The notes: generated by a model not told the origin, from the sequence alone. A DNA stretch of 64,000 nucleotides from Colwellia sp. 75C3 (GCF_002836255.1 NZ_PJAU01000033.1:186001-250000); one strand, 5' to 3'. Positions 9,799-19,646 are shown, counted from the first letter of the stretch. Numbers and translations are program-made.

Positions 9799-11427
9799 TT
9801 AGTGCTCGTGTTGGTCAGCGTTATCAATATCTTCTTGTGGTGGCGGTGTACTAAAAGTGTGATAAGGCGCAGGGCTTGCTACTGTCCACTCTAAACCTAT
9901 TGCGCCATCCCAAGGTTTGGCTGGCGCTTTTTCACCACCGCGAATACATTTGATCACTACCGCTAAGAAAATAAGTTGCGATAAACCAAAGGCAAAGCCA
10001 CCGATACTGACCCACTTATTAAAGTCGGCAAACTGCAACGCATAATCTGGAATTCTTCGTGGCATACCCGCTAAACCTAAAAAGTGCATAGGGAAAAATA
10101 GTAAGTTTACCGAGATTAAAGAACACCAAAAATGCCATTTGCTTAACGAGTCGTTGTACATGTGACCTGTCCATTTAGGTAGCCAGAAATAAGCACCTGC
10201 ATAGATAGAGAACAATGAACCAGTTACTAATACATAGTGAAAATGGGCGACAACAAAGTAAGTATCGTGATACTGAAAATCAACAGGCGTCATGGCTAAC
10301 ATTAAGCCTGAGAAACCACCAATGGTGAATAAAATAACAAAGGCGATTGAAAACAGCATAGGTGTTTCAAAGCTTAACGATCCGCGCCACATGGTGGCTA
10401 CCCAGTTAAAGACTTTAACGCCAGTAGGTACAGCAATTAACATGGTGCAATACATAAAGAACAGTTCACCAAATAGCGGCATACCTGTAGTGAACATGTG
10501 ATGCGCCCAAACGATAAAGGACAGTAAGGCAATCGATGACGTTGCATACACCATTGAACTATAACCAAACAGTTTCTTACGAGAAAATGCTGGAATAATC
10601 GTTGATACAATACCAAATGCTGGCAAGATCATGATGTAAACTTCAGGGTGTCCAAAGAACCAAAAAATATGTTGGAACATAACGGGATCACCACCACCAG
10701 CAGCATCAAAGAAGCTGGTACCAAAATAGGTATCGGTAAGTAACATTGTCACCACGCCGGCGAGTACGGGCATTACCGCAATCAATAAATAAGCCGTGAT
10801 AAAAAAGGTCCAAACAAACAAAGGCATCTTCATATAAGTCATGCCAGGAGCACGCATATTCATGATGGTAACAACAATATTAATTGCACCCATGATTGAA
10901 GATATACCCATGATATGCACAGCAAAAACGAAGAAGGCAGTACTACCATTAGAGTAAGTGGTTGATAACGGTGCGTAGAAGGTCCAACCAAAGTTAGGCG
11001 CGCCACTTTCCATAAAGAAAGAACCTAATAAAATAGCAAAAGCAAAGGGAAGGATCCAAAAGCTCCAGTTATTCATGCGAGGTAATGCCATATCTGGCGC
11101 ACCTAGCATCATAGGCAACATCCAGTTAGCAAAACCAGTAAAGGCTGGCATAATGGCGCCAAATACCATCACTAATCCGTGTACGGTTGTTAACTGGTTA
11201 AAAAAGTCAGGCTCAACTAGTTGTAGGCCAGGCTGAAATAACTCAGCACGGATCACCATAGCTAAAGCGCCGCCGGTTAAAAACATAATAAAAGCAAACC
11301 ATAAATATAAAGTACCAATGTCTTTATGGTTAGTGGTATAAAGCCAGCGTTTTACGCCAGTCATTTTATGGCTATGTTCATCATGATGTTCGTCGTGCGA
11401 ATCTTGTTCTATAACGTTTGTAGTCAT
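9799..11427 (-). CDS. coxA: cytochrome c oxidase subunit I (aa3 type)
   Basis: A 542-residue, twelve-helix heme-copper oxidase subunit. The heme a and CuB ligands are visible: TTVHGLVMVFG, WFFGHPEVYIMILPAFG (His-Glu-Tyr of the A1 type, with the His-Tyr crosslink pair), WAHHMFTTG and HDTYFVVAHFHYVLVTG. The GHPE glutamate marks an A1-type enzyme with a D-channel. The N-terminus is His-rich (EQDSHDEHHDEHSHK). It is the catalytic, proton-pumping subunit and receives electrons from CoxB. Confidence 0.98.
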   Translation of the reverse strand: MTTNVIEQDSHDEHHDEHSHKMTGVKRWLYTTNHKDIGTLYLWFAFIMFLTGGALAMVIRAELFQPGLQLVEPDFFNQLTTVHGLVMVFGAIMPAFTGFANWMLPMMLGAPDMALPRMNNWSFWILPFAFAILLGSFFMESGAPNFGWTFYAPLSTTYSNGSTAFFVFAVHIMGISSIMGAINIVVTIMNMRAPGMTYMKMPLFVWTFFITAYLLIAVMPVLAGVVTMLLTDTYFGTSFFDAAGGGDPVMFQHIFWFFGHPEVYIMILPAFGIVSTIIPAFSRKKLFGYSSMVYATSSIALLSFIVWAHHMFTTGMPLFGELFFMYCTMLIAVPTGVKVFNWVATMWRGSLSFETPMLFSIAFVILFTIGGFSGLMLAMTPVDFQYHDTYFVVAHFHYVLVTGSLFSIYAGAYFWLPKWTGHMYNDSLSKWHFWCSLISVNLLFFPMHFLGLAGMPRRIPDYALQFADFNKWVSIGGFAFGLSQLIFLAVVIKCIRGGEKAPAKPWDGAIGLEWTVASPAPYHTFSTPPPQEDIDNADQHEH

Positions 11428-11438
11428 TTTATATCCCC

Positions 11439-13004
11439 CTACTTCGCACTAGCAGCATCAACAGCTGCAGGTTGTACTAAATCACCGGTATTATTACCCC
11501 AAGCATTACGCTCATAAGTTACAACGGCGGCTATTTCGGTTTTGGTCAATTGACTAGCAAAAGCAGCCATGGCAGCGTTTTTCTTACTACCGTTAATCAC
11601 CATATCTAAATGGACCGCGATATCTCCTGTTGCAATCACACTGCCTTTAAGCGCAGGAAATGCCGGAGGCAAACCAGTACCTGTTGGTTGATGACAAGCA
11701 ACACAAGCGGTCATATAAACTTTTTCGCCTATAGTCATTAATTCATCATGGCTATATACTTTAGTTAGGTCTTCGACAGGTGCTTCTTCTGTAATTTTTT
11801 CTACTGTTTCTTCAACGGCAGTGGCTACGGATGCTGTTGCATCTTGTGTTGTACCTTCAACAGAATCGTTTTCAACAGCAGATTTAACATCTGATGCTTG
11901 CACGGCATCTCCGGTATTATTACCCCAAGCATTACGCTCGTAGGTCACAACAGCAGCAATTTGTTTCATGCTTAATTGCTTACCATAACCTTGCATACCG
12001 GTACCGGCCTTACCATTAAAGACTGTTTTAATATGCGTTGCGATATCCCCCATCGCTACTGGACTTCCCTTAAGTGCAGGGAATGCAGGCGGTAAACCAG
12101 TACCAGAAACTTGGTGACATGCGGCACAATAAGCAACGTAGGTGGTTTCACCTAATGCCATTAATTCATCCATAGGCACAGCTGCATTTAATGAGGCTTT
12201 TTCAGCTTCTGCAGCTTGGGCAATCATTTGATGCTGTTCATCAAGCCATTTGGCGTAGTCCGCTTCAGACTTCACCTCAACAACGATTGGCATAAAGCCA
12301 TGATCTTTTCCGCACAACTCAGCACATTGACCACGGTAGACTCCGGGTTCGTCCACTTTAGTCCATGCTTCATTGATGAAACCAGGGTTCGCGTCTTGTT
12401 TAACCGCAAAAGCAGGTACCCACCAAGCATGGATAACATCATCAGAGGTTATTAAGAATCTAACTTTTTTGTTGGCAGGAATAACAAGGGGTTTATCAAC
12501 TTCAAGTAAATAGTTCTCGCCTTTAATGGCGCTAGTTTCTAGTTGATTTTCGTATTGTTCGCGAGGGGTCGAAAGCACAGAGTAATACTCGATACCTTGA
12601 TCAAAGTATTTGTAATGCCACTTCCATTGAGAGCCTGTTATTTGAATGGTAACATCAGAATTCTCATTGTCTTCCATGGCAATTAAGGTCTGTGTTGCTG
12701 GAATGGCCATCGCTATTAATATAACAATAGGAATTGCTGTCCATAATACTTCAACCTTAGTGCTTTCATGAAAATCAGCAGGTTTTACTCCTTTAGATTT
12801 TCTGTGAAAAGCCATAGACCAAAACATAGCACCAAAAACTATTACACCAATAGCAGTACAAATGTAGAGTACTAGCATATGTAAATCATATACTTCTCTG
12901 CTAACGGCAGTAACCCCTTTCGTTAGGTTTAACTGCATATCTGCCCAGGCTGAATTGGTAAATAGGCTTACCAACAACAGCCAAATTAGCTTATGTTTCC
13001 CCAC
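11439..13004 (-). CDS. coxB: cytochrome c oxidase subunit II with two fused cytochrome c domains
   Basis: The start is best placed at GTG 13004. AGGAG lies 7 bases upstream and the product then begins with a clean signal peptide (MGKHKLIWLLLVSLF..AWA). ATG-like frames further upstream add a Cys/Arg-rich leader. After two membrane helices comes the CuA domain, with AELCGKDHGFMP carrying the CuA Cys and Met ligands. Two C-terminal cytochrome c domains follow, with heme motifs CAACH and CVACH. They share TGLPPAFPALKGS and TYERNAWGNNTGD and are joined by an acidic Val/Glu/Thr linker. It is the electron entry subunit and first gene of the operon. Confidence 0.95.
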   Translation of the reverse strand: MGKHKLIWLLLVSLFTNSAWADMQLNLTKGVTAVSREVYDLHMLVLYICTAIGVIVFGAMFWSMAFHRKSKGVKPADFHESTKVEVLWTAIPIVILIAMAIPATQTLIAMEDNENSDVTIQITGSQWKWHYKYFDQGIEYYSVLSTPREQYENQLETSAIKGENYLLEVDKPLVIPANKKVRFLITSDDVIHAWWVPAFAVKQDANPGFINEAWTKVDEPGVYRGQCAELCGKDHGFMPIVVEVKSEADYAKWLDEQHQMIAQAAEAEKASLNAAVPMDELMALGETTYVAYCAACHQVSGTGLPPAFPALKGSPVAMGDIATHIKTVFNGKAGTGMQGYGKQLSMKQIAAVVTYERNAWGNNTGDAVQASDVKSAVENDSVEGTTQDATASVATAVEETVEKITEEAPVEDLTKVYSHDELMTIGEKVYMTACVACHQPTGTGLPPAFPALKGSVIATGDIAVHLDMVINGSKKNAAMAAFASQLTKTEIAAVVTYERNAWGNNTGDLVQPAAVDAASAK

Positions 13005-13064
13005 ACGGCATCTCCTCTTTTTATTATAGAGAACAGATCTGCAGCAATGTACTTCATAACTCAC

Positions 13065-13494
13065 TGAACTGAATATCTGTTGTTATTATTATTTTAATTA
13101 ACTAACAAAATCTCGGTTTAGGCACTGTTTCGCGATGTAGAACGTTTCATGACGAATATTACATAATCCAAAGATCAGGTTAATTACCGACGTGAATAAT
13201 AATCAGGCATGGCACTAGTAAACTAGTGTGACAGGATTAGCGCATCGACGTCTTTTTATTCTTTTTATGTTCGTTTTGTATGCGTTACTATTACTAGAAT
13301 TACGCTAAAAATTGATCTAGGTCAAACCTTTTATGATTGATAAATCAGAAAAAAGTCATTTAATTCAATGGAGTATTAGCTCTAAAGTCTATGTGGGCTT
13401 TACTAGGTGTAGCTTTTGATAAATTCTAGCTGGGGATTTAAAAATAGCAGAAAATTGCGTTGAAATTTAGCAGGGGAAAATATAAGGAGACAAA
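13065..13494. other. cox operon upstream region, no gene
   Basis: About 430 bases between coxB and the lexA terminator with no convincing frame. It should hold the cox operon promoter. The only recognisable element is the FNR-like dyad listed separately. Confidence 0.5.
13312..13325. promoter_or_regulatory. candidate FNR/EtrA-type site upstream of the cox operon
   Basis: TTGATCTAGGTCAA differs at one base from the perfect dyad TTGAT-N4-ATCAA of the FNR/CRP family. It lies about 310 bases upstream of the coxB start and 256 bases beyond the lexA stop, so the cox operon is the more likely target. An oxygen sensor at an aa3 oxidase operon would make sense, but the distance is long and the promoter is not located. 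Confidence 0.5.
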
Positions 13495-13551
13495 CAAAAA
13501 AGCCATATTTATTTTGTAATTTTTCGGTAATGATTACGTAATAAATATGGC
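13495..13551 (-). terminator. Rho-independent terminator of lexA
   Basis: Read on the minus strand, a 12-base arm (GCCATATTTATT, 13551-13540) pairs perfectly with AATAAATATGGC (13513-13502) around a 26-base loop and is followed by TTTTTT. It lies 29 bases beyond the lexA stop. The loop is unusually long. Confidence 0.7.
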
Positions 13552-13580
13552 GTAGGATTTAACTAGGAAATTGGAATTAG

Positions 13581-14216
13581 TTACATCCAACTGCCACTTC
13601 GAATAATACCGACGGCAATACCTTCAATATTAAATTCTTGATTAGTTAAATCGACTTTAATTGGGGAAAAATCTTCATTCTCTGCATGTAAATAGACAAT
13701 GTTTCCTTCACGTTTAAAGCGTTTTACTGTGACATCATTTTCAACTCGAGCAACAACTACTTGACCATTTTGTACTTCAGTTGTTTGATGTACAGCAAGT
13801 AAGTCACCATCTAAAATACCAATATCTTTCATACTTTCGCCATTAACGCGCAAAAGGTAATCGGCAGCAGGATGGAATAAATTACCATCCATTTTATAAT
13901 GCTCTTCAATATGCTCTTGCGCCAAAATAGGCTCACCAGCAGCCACTCGACCAATGAGCGGTAAACCTTCTGCTTCAAGCATTTCTTCAACTAAACGAAT
14001 GCCACGAGAAGTACCGGCAAGCATTTCAATGTAGCCTTTTTTTGCTAAAGCTTTTAAGTGTTCTTCAGCAGCATTGGCTGATTTGAAACCAAAAAATGTC
14101 GCTATTTCTGCACGCGTAGGTGGCATACCTGTATCTTGGATTTTTACTTTGATTAAATCATAAATCTGTTGCTGTCGATTAGTCAGCGGGCGCAATTCGG
14201 TAGTCGAACCTATCAT
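13581..14216 (-). CDS. lexA: SOS repressor LexA
   Basis: A 211-residue LexA with an N-terminal winged helix ([16 protein letters not shown].. and [25 protein letters not shown]) and a C-terminal S24 peptidase domain. The self-cleavage Ala-Gly is in [10 protein letters not shown], the nucleophile Ser in [15 protein letters not shown], and the general-base Lys in [10 protein letters not shown]. RecA-stimulated self-cleavage derepresses DNA repair genes. The N-terminus has a few extra residues (MIGSTTE) before the usual LRPLT, so the true start may be the TTG codon at that Leu. Two SOS boxes lie just upstream. Confidence 0.97.
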   Translation of the reverse strand: MIGSTTELRPLTNRQQQIYDLIKVKIQDTGMPPTRAEIATFFGFKSANAAEEHLKALAKKGYIEMLAGTSRGIRLVEEMLEAEGLPLIGRVAAGEPILAQEHIEEHYKMDGNLFHPAADYLLRVNGESMKDIGILDGDLLAVHQTTEVQNGQVVVARVENDVTVKRFKREGNIVYLHAENEDFSPIKVDLTNQEFNIEGIAVGIIRSGSWM

Positions 14217-14225
14217 AGCTTTAGC

Positions 14226-14262
14226 CTGTAAATTTACACAGTGTTACTGGTAGTATATACAG
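14226..14262 (-). promoter_or_regulatory. two tandem LexA binding sites (SOS boxes)
   Basis: CTGTAAATTTACACAG (14226-14241) matches the CTGT-N8-ACAG consensus perfectly. CTGGTAGTATATACAG (14247-14262) matches with one change. They are spaced 21 bases apart, two helical turns, as in other gammaproteobacterial lexA promoters. They end 10 bases upstream of the lexA start and indicate autorepression. Confidence 0.92.
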
Positions 14263-14672
14263 GATTAGGTGAAAGGCAAGCCCCGCTTGGCTTTATCTAA
14301 CTATTTGTTGTTTACGAAAATTGTAAACCTAAATAATCATTTCACAATGTGGTTTACCATTTATTTCACGAATCAGTTTTGTGTCGATTACCGTTTAATC
14401 TGTACGAATTATTCACATAAGAAATAAAAATTAAGTTTATGGTTAGTAAGCTATTAATTAAAAATTATGATTGTCTAAATGACAATATTTCCATTAACCC
14501 TAAATGTCTACAGGTGTACTAAAAGCCAGTTCATAACCGCTTCTAAATTTATCTCTTTTCATCTCGAACACTGACGTACAAATATTTTTATCTAGTAAAT
14601 ATAATTTAGTTTTGTAAGAATGACTTTAGCTAAAATTACACAATCGCACTAAAAAATAACAAAAGGTTACTG
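14263..14672. other. intergenic region before the STN TonB receptor
   Basis: No gene seen in about 410 bases. It contains GTTTAC-GAAAATT-GTAAAC (14310-14328), an inverted repeat with a third GGTTTACC about 25 bases on, which could be operator sites. The receptor's ribosome binding site is AAAAGG, about six bases before its ATG. No promoter could be assigned. Confidence 0.4.
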
Positions 14673-17600
14673 ATGCACTGGCGGAAAAAACTTGTTCACT
14701 CGTCTTTAATATTTGTAAGTGAAAAACTTACTGTTGAAGGTATTGAACAACGAAAATTTAGTTCCGCTAGCTTAGCGTTAACACTCGCATTAGCGTGTGC
14801 ACCTTATGCTCAGTGTGCCGAGTTAAATAATACTTATTCGTTCAATATTCCTCAGCAAAGAGCAGATCTTTCGCTCACTCAATTTGCAGAGCAAGCAGAT
14901 TTAACACTTATTTTTTCATTAGATAAAGTAAGTGCGACGACTGCGAATAAGTTAACAGGCAATTATTCTATTGAACATGCCATTAATCTTTTGCTTGAGG
15001 GTACCGAGTTAGTTGCAACATTGAGTGAACAAGGTCTGCTTTCCATAAATAATAAAAATGATTTGGGGAAGACAGATAACATGTTTAAAAAAAATACATT
15101 ATCAACAGCAATTATTGCAATTTTAGCTTCAACTGCTTCTGTGCAAGCCAGTGCTGAAGAAAGTAACATTGCCGAGAAAGACGTTGAAAAAATAACCGTT
15201 ACCGGTATTAGAGGCGCTCTTGGTCGCGCTTTAGATACTAAGCGTGAGGCGAGTGGTGTAGTTGATTCTATTTCTGCTGAAGATATTGGTAAATTTCCAG
15301 ATACTAACCTAGCAGAATCATTACAGCGAATTACCGGTGTTTCAATAGATAGATCAGGCGGCGAAGGTCAAAAAATAACCGTACGTGGTTTTGGTCCACA
15401 ATTTAATACCGTACTGGTTAATGGTCGCCAACAAGCCTCTGAAGATCCAGGTCGTGATTTCAGTTTTGATACCCTAGCCGCGGAAATGGTAAAAACCTTA
15501 GATGTGCATAAAACATCTTCAGCCACTGTACAGTCAGGTGGTATCGGCGCTACAGTAAATATTGAAACCGCGAAACCTTTTGCGATTAATGGCTTTAAAT
15601 TAGCGGGTAGTGTTAAAGCCACTTACGATGGAAATAGTGAAGAAACCTCTCCACAAGCATCGCTCTTGGTAAGTAATACGTTTAATGATGATACCTTTGG
15701 TGCTTTATTTGCCATATCGTATTTAGAACGTGAAACGAAATTAAACCGCGCACAAAGTGCTGGTTGGCGTGAAAATTCATCTTTTGGCAAAGGTGCTCCG
15801 GTAACTGAGTCAGGCGAAATTTATACCGGTAATATTTTTATTCCACAAAATTTTGATTCATTGGTTACCACAGAAAAACGTGAACGTACCAATGCCAATT
15901 TAGTCTTACAGTATGCGCCCGCTGATAACCTTATCATTACCGCTGATGCATTATATTCAGACTTTGATGTTACATCAGATACCACCTCTTATGGTCATTG
16001 GTTTACTTCTGACAATGTTGAAAATGCTGTGGTGGATGCCAATGGTACTATCACTTCAATGTATCAAGAGACAGGTTTAGCAACAGATTTTCACGCTAAA
16101 AAAGCCGATCGTTTAACTGATTCCCTTTCAGTTGGTTTGAACTTTGATTGGGATGTTAATGATAACTTAAACATGAAATTTGATTTAAGTAACTCAACGG
16201 CTAAAAGAGAACCTAATAATGGTCGTGGCGGTAGCTTAGCGTTATTAGGTTACGCTAACCGCGTACAATGGAATGTTGATGGTAATATTTTGCCTTATTA
16301 TTCTGACTTTGCCACACCAGATGCTTCAATTTATAGTGGTCAACAAGAAGGTGATGGGGTTAATCAAGATCCAAATAGTCCTGATTATGTGCCAGCTCAA
16401 GGCGTTTCTGATTATTTAGATACCGCTAACAGTCGTGCGCACGTCATGATTCGAGATAGTAAAGAAGTTGAAGATGTTGTTACTCAAGTTAAGTGGGATA
16501 GTCTTTGGTTATCTGATGGCGATAATGGTTTCTCTGCTGCCCGTTTCGGTGCCATGTATTCTTCTGAAACCAAAACAGTGAACTCTTGGGATAACACCAC
16601 TAGCGGCACTCATTGTAGTTATTGTAATTATCAAGACTTTCCTGATGTTAGCGCCTTTCCACAAGAAGTATTTGATGCCGGCAGTGATTTTTTAAGTGAT
16701 GTGAGTGGTAGTGGTCGTACACCATCACAGTGGTTAACATTTGATGGCGAGGCATTATTTGACTTCTTAGGTGCTGTTGAAGGTGTTGATTTTGATGCCG
16801 TTAAAACTAATAACTCTTTTGAAGTTAAAGAAGAAACTGCTGCTTTTTATCTAGAGCTCGATTTTGAGGGCGAGATAGCAGGTATGCCTCTCTATACTAC
16901 CGGTGGTTTTCGTTACGAAAGCACTGATGTGACCGTAGGTGCTACACAAGCTAATGTTCAGCGATTAGATATCCTAGATGCCACTGAAATGTTAGCCGTG
17001 TATGGCCCTGCTTCAGGCTTTGATGAAAAAAGTAGTTATGCGCAGATTTTGCCTAATTTTAGCACTAAATTAGAAATTTCAGATGAACTCGTTGCACGCG
17101 TTGCAGCATCAAGAAGTATTTCAAGACCTACCTTAAGTAGCTTGCGTCCAATTACGTCTTTAGACACTGTGCGCCAAGGTAACTTGCAGTCTTCTAGTGG
17201 TAATGCTGGGTTAGTACCTTTTAGTTCTGATAATTTAGACTTGTCACTTGAATGGTATTACGCAGATGCTAGTTATGTTTCAGCGGGTTATTTCAGAAAA
17301 CATGTGGCTAACTTTATAACTAGCGGCAAAAACCCTAAAACTTTTGTTACTGCTGATGGTAGCTTGTTAACGGACCCTTCTACCGGAAGTGATGTTAGTG
17401 GACCTGATGCAGATGACCAAGTTGCCGTCTTTACCAATACAGCGCCAAGCAATGGTGAGTCAGCCGTTGTTGATGGTTGGGAACTAGCGGCACAACATAC
17501 CTTTGATTCTGGTTTTGGTCTTCTTGCCAATGCTACGCTGGTTGATAGTGATACAGAGTTAGATAATACAGATATTACTCAAGTATTTGCGTTAACAGGC

Positions 17601-17912
17601 TTAAGTGATTCAACTAACCTTATCGCGTTCTATGAAAGTGGTGCATTCCAAGGTCGTATTGCCTATAACTGGCGTGATACTTTCTTGTACAGCCTTACGC
17701 AAGGCGGCGGTGATGGGGTAACTTATGTTGAAGCTTATTCTCAGTGGGATGCCAGCGCGAGTTATGACATTACTGATCAAATTACTGTCTTTGTTGAAGG
17801 TATTAACTTAACTGAAGAATATACACATAGTCGTGGTCGATTCTCTAATCAGATATTAGATGTTGTTGATAGCGGACGTCGTATTTCATTCGGTGTACGT
17901 GGTTCTTTCTAG
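14673..17912 (+). CDS. TonB-dependent receptor with N-terminal STN signalling domain
   Basis: A 1079-residue outer-membrane receptor. A signal peptide ends near residue 49 (APYAQCA). The STN domain spans about residues 56-127 (FNIPQQRADLSLTQFAEQADL). A second signal-peptide-like segment occupies residues 137-161 (MFKKNTLSTAIIAI..ASVQASA). Then come a TonB box (VEKITVTGIRGA), the plug with NLAESLQRITGVSIDRSGGEGQ, and a barrel ending SGRRISFGVRGSF. The plug resembles the carbohydrate-type TonB receptors of Alteromonadales. The STN domain normally contacts a FecR partner, and one lies 4 kb downstream. The internal Met137 (ATG 15081) has GGGGA about 11 bases before it, so a shorter STN-less product is possible. 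Confidence 0.93.
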   Translation: MHWRKKLVHSSLIFVSEKLTVEGIEQRKFSSASLALTLALACAPYAQCAELNNTYSFNIPQQRADLSLTQFAEQADLTLIFSLDKVSATTANKLTGNYSIEHAINLLLEGTELVATLSEQGLLSINNKNDLGKTDNMFKKNTLSTAIIAILASTASVQASAEESNIAEKDVEKITVTGIRGALGRALDTKREASGVVDSISAEDIGKFPDTNLAESLQRITGVSIDRSGGEGQKITVRGFGPQFNTVLVNGRQQASEDPGRDFSFDTLAAEMVKTLDVHKTSSATVQSGGIGATVNIETAKPFAINGFKLAGSVKATYDGNSEETSPQASLLVSNTFNDDTFGALFAISYLERETKLNRAQSAGWRENSSFGKGAPVTESGEIYTGNIFIPQNFDSLVTTEKRERTNANLVLQYAPADNLIITADALYSDFDVTSDTTSYGHWFTSDNVENAVVDANGTITSMYQETGLATDFHAKKADRLTDSLSVGLNFDWDVNDNLNMKFDLSNSTAKREPNNGRGGSLALLGYANRVQWNVDGNILPYYSDFATPDASIYSGQQEGDGVNQDPNSPDYVPAQGVSDYLDTANSRAHVMIRDSKEVEDVVTQVKWDSLWLSDGDNGFSAARFGAMYSSETKTVNSWDNTTSGTHCSYCNYQDFPDVSAFPQEVFDAGSDFLSDVSGSGRTPSQWLTFDGEALFDFLGAVEGVDFDAVKTNNSFEVKEETAAFYLELDFEGEIAGMPLYTTGGFRYESTDVTVGATQANVQRLDILDATEMLAVYGPASGFDEKSSYAQILPNFSTKLEISDELVARVAASRSISRPTLSSLRPITSLDTVRQGNLQSSSGNAGLVPFSSDNLDLSLEWYYADASYVSAGYFRKHVANFITSGKNPKTFVTADGSLLTDPSTGSDVSGPDADDQVAVFTNTAPSNGESAVVDGWELAAQHTFDSGFGLLANATLVDSDTELDNTDITQVFALTGLSDSTNLIAFYESGAFQGRIAYNWRDTFLYSLTQGGGDGVTYVEAYSQWDASASYDITDQITVFVEGINLTEEYTHSRGRFSNQILDVVDSGRRISFGVRGSF

Positions 17913-17931
17913 TATATATTGACTAGTATAT

Positions 17932-17964
17932 GAAGGCTTCTTTCTCAGGAAGAAGTCTTCTTTT
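17932..17964 (+). terminator. hairpin with short T-run after the receptor gene
   Basis: GAAGGCTTCTT pairs with AAGAAGTCTTC (one G-U) around a seven-base loop, followed by TTTT. It lies 20 bases after the receptor stop. It could terminate or attenuate transcription between the receptor and the halogenase-like gene. Confidence 0.65.
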
Positions 17965-18056
17965 CTGTATTTATAAGCAAGAAAATTTGTAGTTAAGTTT
18001 TTTTGCCTATGCGTATAACCCACTTATCTGCATAATAAAATACTTGGTTGTACATC

Positions 18057-19646
18057 ATGAATAAATTAACAAAAAAAGTGGTTATTGTTGGTGGTGGTAT
18101 TGCTGGTTGGTTAACTGCTGGGCGTTTAGCGGCTAAACATAAAGGTAATACCAAACAGGGCTTAAATGTTGTTCTTATTGAATCAGCTAACATTCCAGCG
18201 GTAGGTGTTGGTGAAGGTACTTGGCCAACCATGCGTAGTACGCTGAGAGCATTAGGTATTAGTGAAACAGATTTCATTCGTGAGTGTGAGGCTAGCTTCA
18301 AACAAGGCGCTAAGTTTGCTAAATGGTTTGATGGCACTGAAGATGACTTTTATTATCATCCCTTAGTTTTACCGCAAGGTTTTGGTAAAACAGATTTAGC
18401 GGCACATTGGTTAGCTAAGCAAGCACAAACAAAGCAAAAAAATAGCCATGTTAACTCATTCTCAAATGATGTTTGTTTCCAAGAAGCCATTTGTGAGCAA
18501 GGTCTAGCACCCAAAACCATTCGTCATGCCGAATTCGCTGATGTAGCCAATTATGCTTATCACTTAGACTCGGCAAAGTTTGCTGTATTTTTACAAAAAC
18601 ATTGTCAAGAAAAGCTCGGTGTCACTCATATTGTTGATGACGTCATTGGTGTTAATAGCATTGATACTGAAGCTGATAACCCTACAGAAAAGGGCGATAT
18701 TATTTCCGTCAGCACTGAACATAATGGTGATATTGGCGGAGAACTTTTTGTTGATTGTACGGGTTTTTCATCACTTTTATTAGGCAAGCATTACCAGGTA
18801 CCTTTCAAAAAGTGTGATGATATTTTATTTATTGATACCGCACTAGCCGTACAAGTTCCTTATGAATCAGTAGATTCACCTATTGCCTCGCATACTATTT
18901 CTACCGGTCAAGAAGCCGGTTGGATTTGGGATATAGGTCTGCAACATCGCCGTGGTGTTGGTTATGTTTATTCAAGTAAACACTCAACAGAAGCAGAAGC
19001 CAGAGCGAAACTTGCTGAGTATGTTGGCGATAAGTTTTCATCACTTAAGGTGCGTAAAATCCCTATCGTCAGTGGTCACCGAGAGACGTTTTGGCAAAAT
19101 AATTGTGTTGCCGTTGGTTTATCTGCCGGTTTTTTAGAGCCGCTTGAGGCCTCCGCTTTAGTCATGGTTGAGCTAGCGGCTCAAATGATCAGTGAGCAAT
19201 TGCCGGCTTCAAGAGAAGTGATGGATGTAGTTGCTAAACGCTTTAATGAAACGGCGTTATATCGTTGGGACAGAATCATTGATTTCTTGAAGCTACATTA
19301 TATTTTAAGTGAGCGAACAGAGCCTTTTTGGAGCGATAATCGTGATCCAACAACCATTCCACAAAGTTTACAAGACTTGATGACAGAGTGGCAATATCGT
19401 GCCCCGGCAGATCATGACTTTACCAGTAATAATGAAGTATTCCCCGCGGCGAGTTATCAGTATGTGCTTTATGGTATGGGTTTTAAAAGTGATTATTGTC
19501 ATACCCCATACGCGATTGATGACCGTGATTTTGCCGATGGTCAGTTTAAAAAAAACAAAGTTTTAATTGATAAAGCGTTATCGTCATTACCCAGTAACCG
19601 AGAATTATTAGATAAAATTAAAAGCTATGGCTTGAGCCGAATTTAG
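18057..19646 (+). CDS. flavin-dependent tryptophan halogenase family protein
   Basis: About 529 residues. It has an N-terminal FAD-binding VIVGGGIAGWLTAGRLA, the halogenase-type EGTWPTMRSTLRALG, a candidate catalytic Lys in EASFKQGAKF (residue 82), the GWIWDIGLQHRRG segment (WxWxI in place of the WxWxIP of true halogenases) and SAGFLEPLEASAL. The family oxidises an aromatic group with FADH2, O2 and often halide. Members next to TonB receptors have no established substrate. ATG 18057 is preferred over an in-frame TTG at 18048, since the FAD fold begins at once. SapC and DUF6445 genes follow on the same strand. Confidence 0.9.
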   Translation: MNKLTKKVVIVGGGIAGWLTAGRLAAKHKGNTKQGLNVVLIESANIPAVGVGEGTWPTMRSTLRALGISETDFIRECEASFKQGAKFAKWFDGTEDDFYYHPLVLPQGFGKTDLAAHWLAKQAQTKQKNSHVNSFSNDVCFQEAICEQGLAPKTIRHAEFADVANYAYHLDSAKFAVFLQKHCQEKLGVTHIVDDVIGVNSIDTEADNPTEKGDIISVSTEHNGDIGGELFVDCTGFSSLLLGKHYQVPFKKCDDILFIDTALAVQVPYESVDSPIASHTISTGQEAGWIWDIGLQHRRGVGYVYSSKHSTEAEARAKLAEYVGDKFSSLKVRKIPIVSGHRETFWQNNCVAVGLSAGFLEPLEASALVMVELAAQMISEQLPASREVMDVVAKRFNETALYRWDRIIDFLKLHYILSERTEPFWSDNRDPTTIPQSLQDLMTEWQYRAPADHDFTSNNEVFPAASYQYVLYGMGFKSDYCHTPYAIDDRDFADGQFKKNKVLIDKALSSLPSNRELLDKIKSYGLSRI

